Assembly (NCBI GenBank): GCA_943704525.1
Contig: CALSCQ010000171.1
Coordinates: forward strand, 1-16,558
DNA: 16,558 nt
Direction of reading: 5' to 3'
Source of the DNA: Pigoraptor vietnamica
Lineage: Eukaryota > Opisthokonta > Filasterea
Position numbers and translations under genes: made by a program. Below are positions 10,401 through 16,558 of the stretch, one piece after another. Within the stretch, counting starts at the first letter, position 1. Each line of letters begins with the position of its first letter. The notes beneath the pieces were generated by a model. The model did no database searches. It was not told the origin of the DNA and saw only the letters and a list, made by a program, of their open reading frames with translations.

Positions 10401-10622
10401 ACCACGGCGGCAGGCGATGGGAAATACGATCTTGTCGCGGTAATTTTGCACGACGGACCAACACCAACGGCTGGCCACTACACAGTCCGGGTGTGTGCGA
10501 ACGACCACTACTGGCTTGCCAACGATGACCGCGTAACTCGGATAGATCTCATGCGCATGCTCGAGCACGCCGACGGCAACGCCATCCCCTACGCCATCCT
10601 GTACAAGCGGCGCATGACATGA
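4404..10622 (+). CDS. MULE transposase fused to two cysteine peptidases (USP), join 4404-8499 / 8572-10622
   Basis: Splicing a 72-nt intron gives about 2,048 residues. (1) Residues 12-300 are a divergent USP-like peptidase: C20 in SLRSCAFDAVLQPL, zinc-type pairs C114/C117 and C191/C194, H274 in GHFHSIF, D291 in VHDGLQNNG. (2) Residues 346-860 are about eight copies of a 51-residue charged repeat. (3) Residues 867-1116 are the DDE core: D872 (SDQTYKLF), D943 (DFSLAQ), C990/H993 (GCDFHF), E1084 (TTNAVEAG). (4) From 1187 is a canonical C19 ubiquitin-specific protease: C1196 (NFGNSCYINVVLQ), D1274 (QHDAVEFLQ), C1305/C1308, then LKRF, H2001 (GHYTV) and D2017 (WLANDD). Residues of about 1330-1900 interrupt the USP with GER/KRKR repeats. 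The start is ATG 4404, with an in-frame TGA at 4380-4382. All catalytic residues are present, so an active protein is plausible. The expected role is transposition plus removal of ubiquitin or a ubiquitin-like modifier in the nucleus; the peptidase targets are unknown. Confidence 0.82.
5439..6965 (+). repeat. In-frame coding tandem repeat, about 51 codons
   Basis: About eight tandem copies begin RKTK and contain RQSDDVGSL, SEGDTRTP, RQSDDDD, KLSEGDTRAP and RTVAHD. They are followed by a shorter degenerate array of RQSDDDD units. Copy lengths vary by whole codons only (runs of GAC/GAT expand and contract), so the frame has been kept, consistent with translation. Alternating basic (RKTKRARSRQ) and acidic (SDDDD) blocks suggest a disordered linker with multiple possible nuclear localisation signals. 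It separates the first peptidase from the DDE core. Confidence 0.93.
8500..8571 (+). other. Intron in the transposase-USP gene
   Basis: The donor is ACAG|GTAACTGAG and the acceptor CTGGCCCAG|GC. Removing 72 nt joins phase 1 exactly, avoids the TGA at 8505-8507, and reunites the Cys half of the USP domain with its His half. The downstream frame has no ATG near its 5' end, only a TTG at 8535, so it is unlikely to be an independent gene. The donor has A at +3, unlike the proposed host introns in this window, which all start GTG. Confidence 0.8.
9104..10090 (+). repeat. In-frame GER/KRKR coding repeat inside the USP domain
   Basis: A hierarchical repeat whose basic unit is a 7-residue GER module (for example GERTGAE, GERSGVD), punctuated by GERASTKRKRTGAG blocks about a dozen times. 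Copies differ by whole codons and the frame stays open throughout. Every long block carries a KRKR cluster, giving many basic clusters in a highly charged, presumably disordered insert. It sits between the first zinc pair and the catalytic His region of the USP. Confidence 0.93.
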
Positions 10623-10730
10623 AGCCAGCAGTCGTCCGACACGGAGCCACGACGATGCATATCCAGAGCACTGCGGCGGTGCGGAGGACAGGCACGCGAG
10701 CGACGTGTGCTGGGAAGCGCAATGGCGAGG
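10623..10730 (+). other. 3' flank of the transposase-USP gene
   Basis: This short stretch between the stop codon and the minisatellite contains no recognisable AATAAA polyadenylation signal. I see no gene in it. Confidence 0.4.
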
Positions 10731-12145
10731 ATGACATCGCACATCGGAGCGCGCGGCAACGTGGGACGAGAGCGACGTTAGGACGCTCCACAACACCGCA
10801 CATCGGAGCACGTGGCGACGAGCGACAGGCGACGTGGGGACGAGAGCGCCGAGGGACGAGAACGCCGTTTACGCTCGAACAACGCCGCACATCGGAGCGT
10901 GGCGGCGAGCGACGAGCGACAGGCGACGTGGGGAAGAGAGCCGAGGGACGAGAGCGCCGTGAGGACGTCTCTACAACGCCACACATCGGAGCACGTGGCG
11001 ACGAGCGACAGGCGACGTGGGGACGAGAGCGTCGAGGGACGAGAACGCCGTGACTACGCTCGAACAACGCCGCACATGGGAGCGTGGGACGAGCGACGAG
11101 CGACAGGCGACGTGGGGAAGAGAGCCGAGGGACGAGAGCGCCGTGACGACGTCTCTACAACGCCACAAGTCGGAGCACATGGCGATGAGCGACAGGCGAC
11201 GTGGGGAAGAGAGCCGAGGGACGGGAGCGCCGTAAGACAACGCTCGAACAACGCCGCACATCGGAGCACCGCAAAGAGCGACAGCGACGTGGGAAAGGGA
11301 GCGCAGAGGGACGAGAGCGCCGGGGCCGTGAGCGCAGTGAGGACGCTTGAACAACGCCGCACATCGGAGCACGCAGCGACGAGTGACAGGCAACGTGGGG
11401 AAGAGAGCCGAGGGACGAGAGCCGGTGCCGTGACGACGTCTCTACAATGCTGCACATCGAAGCACGTGGCAACGAGCGACAGGCGACGTGGGGACGAGAG
11501 CGCCGAGGGACGAGAACGCCGTGACTACGCTCGAACAACGCCGCACATGGGAGCGTGGCGACGAGCGACGAGCGACAGGCGACGTGGGGAAGAGAGCCGA
11601 GGCACGGGAGCGTCGTGAGGACGTTCGCACATCGAAGCACGTGGCAACGAGCGACAGGCGACGTGGGGAAGAGAGCCGAGGCACGGGAGCGTCGTGAGGA
11701 CGTCCGCACATCGAAGCACGTGGCGACGAGCGACAGGCGACGTGGGGAAGAGAGCCGGCGAGGGACGAGAGCGCCATAAGGACGTCTCTACAACGCCGCA
11801 CTTCGAAGCACGTGGTGACGAGCGACAGGCGACGTGGGGAAGAGAGCGCCGAGGGACGAGAACGCCGTGACGACGCTCGAACAACGCCGCACATCGGAGC
11901 ACGTGGCGACGAGCGACAGGCAACGTGGGGAAGAGAGCGTCGAGGGACGAGAATGCCGTGACTACGCTCGAACAACGTCGCACATCGGAGCACATCGCGA
12001 CGAGCGACGAGTGACAGGCGACGTGGGGAAGAGAGCCGAGGGACGAGAGCGTCGTGACTATGCTCGAACAACGCCGCACATCGGAGCGTGGCGACGAGCA
12101 ACAGCGACGGGGGAAGAGAACGCCGTCGGACGAGAGCACGCTGCT
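10731..12145. repeat. Minisatellite array, about 91-bp unit
   Basis: Roughly fifteen degenerate copies of a 90-96 bp unit containing CGCACATCGGAGCACGTGG, CGACGAGCGACAGGCGACGT, GGGGAAGAGAGCCGAGGGAC and GAGAGCCGTGACTACGCTCG-like blocks. For example, successive ACATCGGAG starts fall at 11891 and 11982. Lengths vary in non-codon steps and frames break, so it is read as non-coding despite several open frames. It lies between the second gene and the right TIR side, mirroring the 38-bp array on the other side of that gene. Confidence 0.92.
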
Positions 12146-12637
12146 CAAGACGATGTACATCTGGAGCGCAGCGAAGGACGATAGAGCCACGACAGCAACG
12201 TGATCGAAGAGGGTGGCAAAGCAACGGACACTGGCGGAAGGAAAGTCAACGGCTCATCCAGCAACAACACAAGGACAATTGTCGCTGCATACGAAGAATC
12301 GTTTGCGGGGGCCTGACCTATTTGGCCTGCTCCTGTGTGCGGTGTACGTGTGCGTGTGCGTGTGCGTATGCTGTGCGCGTGCGCGTTTGCGTATGTGTGT
12401 GTGCACGTGTGTTTGTGTTTGTGTTTGTGTTTGCGTGCGTGCATGTGCGTGCGTGCTCATAACATGTAATGCGCCAGCGAGGTGCATAAATGCCGGCGTG
12501 AAGGTGCGGCATCGAGTGAACAATGGTCTCACGCGGACCCAAGCTGGCGATGCAATGCGTGAAAACTTAATACGTACAGTTGGAGTGTTGTTGCCTTGCT
12601 CCGTCTTAGCGTGATGTAGCAGACGCCCCCGCCTCCG
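12146..12637. other. Element 3' spacer with GT-rich tract
   Basis: This is about 490 bp between the minisatellite and the right TIR. A GT/TGCG-rich, interrupted microsatellite occupies about 12339-12459. No ORF here has recognisable content. Transcript termination for the upstream gene could occur in this stretch, but no clear signal is visible. Confidence 0.5.
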
Positions 12638-12896
12638 GCACGTAGCTGTCAATGACGTAAGCAAGATTCTGCTTACGCGTCTTTCATGCGGCAGCGTGCG
12701 TCGTAACGCGCGGCTAGTTGCGGCAAGCGAGGCACTTTGCCGCAACAAAGGCGTTTAGTAGGGGGAATTTCGCTAGTTGCGGCAAAATTCCCTTAGTTGC
12801 GGCAAATGAGACACTTTGCCCCAAGTAAGGAAATTTTGCCGCAACTAGTCACTACTTGCGGCAATTCCTTATAGTTGGGGCAAAAAAGTCACGGCC
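12638..12896 (-). repeat. Right terminal inverted repeat (259 bp)
   Basis: This is the reverse complement of the left TIR, carrying the same series of TTGCCGCAACTA and TTGCCCCAA motifs and the same short hairpin. It is 2 nt longer because of a TA insertion near the outer end (AACTATAAG). The outermost 9 nt match the left end at only five positions, whereas the inner portion is nearly identical. Confidence 0.95.
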
Positions 12897-12905
12897 CGCC
12901 AACAG
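12897..12905. repeat. Right target-site duplication CGCCAACAG
   Basis: An exact copy of 975-983 directly abutting the right inverted repeat. An intact duplication on both sides argues that this is the original insertion, not a rearranged remnant. Confidence 0.8.
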
Positions 12906-12949
12906 TCTGGTGCCAGTGATGTTACTCTTGTTACAGAGACGGCCTTGTT

Positions 12950-12978
12950 ATTTTTTTGCCGCAACTGAGGGTTTGCCG
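12950..12978 (+). repeat. TIR-like fragment outside the element
   Basis: A T-run followed by GCCGCAACTGAGGG and TTTGCCGC closely resembles the internal TIR stretch with TTGCCGCAACTAAGGG and TTTTGCCGC, but lies about 50 bp beyond the right end. It may be a scar of an earlier insertion or a related shorter element. The surrounding 12906-13067 spacer otherwise holds nothing I recognise. Confidence 0.55.
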
Positions 12979-13067
12979 CGCACTGTAGTCGCTCAAGATC
13001 TTTCCAATACTTCGCTTTTCATTCTCGCGCGTTGCATACAATGGCCGCGCACAGAAGAATAAAGGGC

Positions 13068-14144
13068 TCAGTGCGGCCGCACGTGCCCTCGGCTGTCGCT
13101 GGACATGCCGCCCGATTGCGAGTCGGCGCGCGTGCGCACGGTGTGTCCGTTCAAAATCTTCTTGATGTGTTGCACGATGAGATCGATCGCAACTGTTTTG
13201 CGCGCAGAGGGGATTTGAGCACACGGTCAGCACGTCGCACGCAATAGAGAACAGCGCCCCAATATCGTGTGCATGTGGATGCGATGCTATAGATCGTGCG
13301 TGCGTACGCGTGTGAGATGTGCGCACTCACCGGCATTGTCGCCCCCACGGGGAATAATTACATCGGCGTACTTCTTCGTCTGCAAGTGTGCGCATAGCAA
13401 ATACAGCGTGAGTACAATTTCACCCAGGAACAAACCTGCGCGTGAAAGCCTGCTGAATGCAGTCCCGTCTAGAGTGACAAACGGAGTGGAAGTATGTCTG
13501 ACCCACCGGTAGGACGTACTCCTCGAACGCCGGCTTGACAAACTGCGTGTACTGCTGCAGCACCGACTCGAGATCGCGCCCGCGCTCCGCAATATCGCGA
13601 AGAACTGGCATAGAGACAATCATGAGAACACAAAGAAGCCATACACTATGCACACTCACACGCAGAGCCAACGACCGGTTGGCCTGAACTCTGAGACGAG
13701 ACACTATCTATTCGCTGTGTTCTAGTCCTCTTATCGAATTGCACACACGTGCGTTGATTCGCGCTTAGACGCACGACTGTACACTCAACAACTCAGGTAC
13801 ACACACATTCTCAACACGCCAGCGCTCTTGCAATTATGAAGAGGCGAGCGGGACACTCACCACGGCGGGAGAGGCGCGTGTCTGCGTCCGAATCCACAAA
13901 GAGGCGCATGTGGAACTGGTCCCTTATCTCGCGCGTGTAGAGGACGAGAATGCCCTCGAACAGAATGACGTCACAGGGGTTGAGGCGAATCGTCTCTGTC
14001 GTCCTGTTGGCGCAAAAGGCATTAGAAAGCAAGATAACAGAACACAATTGTATTGCCCCCTCCCCCCTTCCCCCCCCCCCCCCCCCCCCCCTCTTCAAAG
14101 ACACACACACATGCACACACGCACACGCACACGCACGCACGTAT

Positions 14145-14186
<42 letters not shown>

Positions 14187-15132
14187 GCACGCACGCACAC
14201 CCACGCACACAAGGTAACTAATGAACACGAGCGCCCCAAAGGCAACACACACACAACACATACACACGCACGCACGCACGCACGCACGCATGCACACGCA
14301 CCGCGAGTGTGTCTTGAAGTCGTAGATGGGGATGTCCACGGCCTTGCCCTCGTTCAAATCCGCAAGCACCTTCTCAATCAGCACATAATCAAAGGCATCT
14401 GGAGAGCGGGGAATTGGCGGGAGCAGGAGGAATTGGCGGGAGAAGACAAATAAAGAATTTGAGTAAGGGACGTTCTCAAACGTGCGGACGCACGAAATTG
14501 AGAGGGCCAAGCACACAGTCACGCACACGCGCACACACACCGGGGTGGTCAAAGTTGTAGTTGTTCTCGGCCGCGCACGCCTTCTGTTCATCCGTGAGTG
14601 CCTTGTAGAAGTTATCTTGGCTGATGATGGCCACCTTCCGCTTCTCATTGTCCTTGCTATGCTCGCCCAGCTGTTCGAGAATGAGCTCGCACACGGTCGT
14701 CTGCGCAACGCACGCAGTGGACGCGTTTTAGCGCACAGGCAACGACAGAAGGGAGAAAGATGTCTTTGTTGCATTTCTGTGCAAGGAAAATGCTTAGTGC
14801 CACATGCGTAAGAGGCATCTGTGGGGAGACTCATAGAAAAAAGGGAGTGAGAGGCCTCGATGGTTGGCCTGTGTCTGTTGTGCGCAAGCGGCCATGGCAC
14901 ATCTCCGCGCACACACCTTTCCCGAAGCAGTGCCGCCCGCCACTCCAATAATGAACGGCGTCTTCCGTTGCTGGTGCGTCTGCTTCTGCGGCGGCTCTTG
15001 CGCACCGGCCTCGGCGCTGATCTGTATGCTCTTCATCTCATTCGTCAGTGTCGAATTGGTGCGGGCGAACTTCGCGCGGACATTTGAGTCGCTGCGCTTG
15101 AGACTGCCGCGGATTGCATCCACGGCCGACAT
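13068..15132 (-). CDS. UCK: Uridine-cytidine kinase, seven exons, complete (295 aa)
   Basis: Pyrimidine salvage enzyme that phosphorylates uridine and cytidine to UMP and CMP using ATP or GTP, expected in the cytosol. Exons on the minus strand: 15132-14917, 14700-14541, 14398-14302, 14003-13861, 13604-13507, 13379-13331, 13192-13068. All six introns are GT..AG, the phases agree, and the total is 888 nt. The Walker A motif [10 protein letters not shown] (residues 63-72) lies at the end of exon 1 and TTV opens exon 2. SQDNFYK carries the likely catalytic Asp (D101). [17 protein letters not shown] and LFEGILVLY are further family hallmarks, and the C-terminal [17 protein letters not shown] is also conserved. 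The length fits eukaryotic UCKs, with a ~57-residue variable N-terminus before the P-loop. I chose ATG 15130-15132; the frame stays open upstream to another ATG at 15316-15318, so a longer N-terminus is possible. The gene is divergent from CFAP77. Confidence 0.93.
14058..14290. repeat. Poly-C tract and CA-rich microsatellite in UCK intron 3
   Basis: A C-rich stretch with a 22-nt uninterrupted C run (14070-14091) is followed by CA, GCAC and GCACGC repeats reaching almost to the intron 5' splice site at 14301. On the transcribed sense strand this is a GT-rich region followed by a long G run. Such tracts are prone to slippage, and the G run could form a quadruplex. Confidence 0.92.
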
Positions 15133-15400
15133 GGTTGCAAAAGGCGTCCCAACAGGAGACGCAGAGCGCTGAGGACGATGGACGATCGATAGCGCCAAAG
15201 ACGTGCCGCGCCCACGCAGCACACGTAGTTCGTGAAAGTAAGGAAGATAATCGATACAAAGATGCGAAACAACGGTGCGCTGAGAAGACGCTATTACACC
15301 GCACGCACACGCGCCCACGAGACGTGATTATAAAGATGTACGCACGCGAACACGGGAGAGAGAGACGGGCGTGTCCGTTCGCTGGTCGGAAACCTTGCGA

Positions 15401-15414
15401 GTTGCGGCAGCAAC
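15401..15414. promoter_or_regulatory. X-box-like inverted repeat (GTTGCGGCAGCAAC)
   Basis: The arms GTTGC and GCAAC flank GGCA. Against the RFX X-box consensus GTNRCC-N(0-3)-RGYAAC it has one mismatch (G for C at the end of the left half). It shares GTTGCGGCA with the transposon TIR motif, so chance or a transposon origin are alternatives. Confidence 0.35.
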
Positions 15415-15521
15415 AGTTGCCGAGATTTCGCTACATTTGTCTCCAGTCTCGCCAATCTTCCGAGCGTTCGGTACATTGTGCCGTAATATTACCGAGATCT
15501 CGGAAAACGATCACCTGGTAG

Positions 15522-15535
15522 ATCGCCATGGCAAC
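15522..15535. promoter_or_regulatory. X-box-like RFX site (ATCGCCATGGCAAC)
   Basis: It matches GTNRCC-AT-RGYAAC with a single mismatch in the first base (A for G) and has the typical 2-nt spacer. It lies 235 bp upstream of the CFAP77 start codon. RFX factors drive ciliary genes through such sites in animals, so position next to a ciliary gene supports function, but no binding is shown. Confidence 0.5.
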
Positions 15536-15769
15536 AGGGCCTCTTCACTCCCCACCGAAGAGTGTGCACGCGATTGATTTGGCTGATGCTGGCCAAAACG
15601 ACCGCACACACACACACAGAGGCAGTTGTGTAGACGCCGGGCTTGCCGTGCTGTTGTAGGAAGGGCCGTCGCAGCTGTGGGAGTCGCCGTGTGACTGAGG
15701 GGAGTACGCGTGTGACTGGGTCAGTGCTGTAGAGGGCGTCTCCCGCTGGTCGCAATAACGAACGCGGAA

Positions 15770-16418
15770 ATGTCGACGACGCCGGATCGCTTCCTCGGCG
15801 TGCAGCGCAAGAGTCTTAAGACGAACCCTCTGCTTGCCAAGGTGCGTTGGGCCGGGACACGGCGCACTTCACGGACCAACGACACTTCGATTCGGTTCCA
15901 CTTGCCCAACTGCCCTGTTGTTTATACGAACGTGTCACATTAACGCGCAGGCCAAGCTTGGTCAGAGCAAGCCTCCCGTGGGGCCCTTGCCGGCAGAGGA
16001 CCATGTGTACGGCATCCCCAACCCCTCGAACGAGGGTGGTGCGAAGGAAGGTGTGTGGGCTGCACATGGCCGTGGGACAGCAGACGGTATGGCGAGTGTA
16101 TGGAGTGTGGAGACGAGTGGTGTAGTGTGCACACACGTGGTTGTACGGCTTCCGAGTTGTGCTGTGTAGCAGTGTCGTGGGTGTGATACTGTGCCAGTGA
16201 AGTGGAGCATGTTTTTCGCCCCAAGGGGACGCTTAGGTTCGGTCGATGTGAATAGTGTATCTATGGCAAGGACTTCGCTGACTCTTTATCGCTCCACGCC
16301 GACAGTCCTCACAAAGTGGAGCACGCAGAAGCGGCAGCCGGACAGCATGCCGCCGCTTGACTATGTGACAATCAACAAGTGTAGCATCAAGGACGGCGCT
16401 GTCTCCACGCGCGAGCAG
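15770..16418 (+). CDS. CFAP77: CFAP77-like ciliary microtubule inner protein (first three exons, 3'-partial)
   Basis: Exons 15770-15841, 15951-16050 and 16306-16418 join in phase to give 95 residues. CFAP77 (DUF4483 family) is a small protein inside the doublet microtubules of motile cilia and flagella. Supporting signatures are the N-terminal SLKTNPLLAKAKLGQSK, then HVYGIPNPSNEGGAKE, then VLTKWSTQ and LDYVTINKCSIKDGAVSTREQ, in the order I recall for the family. The third donor (GTGGGC at 16419) would remove an in-frame TGA; the family normally continues with a further short Tyr/Arg-rich segment, presumably beyond the window. All three donors start GTG. Reading through instead would end the protein after Val-Gly-Asn, which is less likely. 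It is transcribed away from UCK. Confidence 0.8.
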
Positions 16419-16441
16419 GTGGGCAATTGAGGCAGTGAGAC

Positions 16442-16558
<117 letters not shown>

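Larger units (their letters stand above)
984..12896 (+). mobile_element. Giant Mutator-like (MULE) DNA transposon with two peptidase domains, 11.9 kb
   Basis: The element is bounded by 257/259-bp near-identical terminal inverted repeats and a perfect 9-bp flanking direct repeat. Inside, all on the plus strand, are a zinc-finger transposase N-terminal ORF (1959-2918), a 38-bp minisatellite, and a two-exon gene for a roughly 2,048-residue multidomain protein (4404-10622). A 91-bp minisatellite and a GT-rich stretch follow. MULE assignment rests on the DDE core signatures (SDQTYKLF, DFSLAQ, GCDFHF, TTNAVEAG), the Cys/His N-terminal region, long TIRs and the 9-bp duplication. The TIRs differ from one another by only a few changes beyond the outermost nine bases, which suggests fairly recent insertion. 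From memory, fungal MULE relatives carry a C19-like peptidase after the transposase; a second, canonical USP and this size seem unusual. Whether it is still active is not known. Confidence 0.88.
15133..15769. promoter_or_regulatory. Divergent UCK / CFAP77 intergenic region
   Basis: This 637-bp stretch separates two oppositely oriented start codons and must hold the promoters and 5' UTRs of both genes. It contains two X-box-like inverted repeats, given separately, and a short CA run near 15604. I see no clear TATA box. No credible additional gene is visible. Confidence 0.6.

Noticed and set aside
8535-10622. Separate gene for the C-terminal half of the USP
   Set aside because: The frame begins with TTG, not ATG, and a phase-perfect GTAACT..CCCAG intron joins it to the upstream gene, restoring a full USP domain.
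10812-12224. Several 200-270-residue frames in the 91-bp array, both strands
   Set aside because: Units vary by non-codon lengths and frames break repeatedly; there is no non-repetitive domain at either end.
984-12896. Polinton/Maverick-type or virus-derived element, considered because of its size and peptidases
   Set aside because: I found no DNA polymerase B, retroviral-type integrase, packaging ATPase or capsid-like protein. The DDE core and 9-bp duplication fit a MULE instead.
15133-15318. N-terminally extended uridine kinase start
   Set aside because: The frame is open to 15318, but the extra sequence is Cys/Arg-rich with no family similarity that I can see and likely includes 5' UTR. 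I kept the internal ATG while noting the alternative.

Overview
This window looks like nuclear DNA from a GC-rich eukaryote with many short introns. Host genes are broken by introns with GT..AG borders, and long CA/GT microsatellites cap both ends. One host gene is a ciliary microtubule inner protein (CFAP77), so the organism should build a flagellum at some stage. I cannot name the taxon from sequence alone; a flagellated protist or zoosporic fungus would fit.

Host layer. At the left (256-954, minus strand) are the first two coding exons of an unrecognised basic protein with nuclear-type signals. At the right, a complete seven-exon uridine-cytidine kinase (13068-15132, minus) is divergent from the first three exons of CFAP77 (15770-16418, plus). 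They share a ~640-bp intergenic region holding two X-box-like inverted repeats, of the kind bound by RFX ciliary regulators.

Mobile layer. Nearly everything between (984-12896, 11,913 bp) is one large DNA transposon. It has 257/259-bp terminal inverted repeats packed with TTGCCGCAACTA-type motifs and is flanked by a perfect 9-bp direct repeat CGCCAACAG, which I read as the target-site duplication. The protein content is Mutator-like (MULE). ORF1 (1959-2918) carries the N-terminal Cys/His zinc-binding DNA-recognition part of a transposase. A second gene (4404-10622, one 72-nt intron) encodes about 2,048 residues. In order these are a divergent papain-like/USP-like peptidase, an acidic/basic tandem-repeat linker, the DDE transposase core, and a canonical ubiquitin-specific protease (C19). 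The USP domain is interrupted by ~570 residues of GER/KRKR tandem repeats.

Two non-coding minisatellite arrays (about 38-bp units at 3071-4322; about 91-bp units at 10731-12145) flank the second gene, so the element contains four separate tandem arrays. I infer that the transposase binds the TIR motifs through the ORF1 zinc region, cuts with the DDE core, and uses the linked peptidases on ubiquitin or ubiquitin-like conjugates. The element sits about 20-30 bp upstream of the start codon of the left host gene, so it has probably replaced or separated that gene's promoter.
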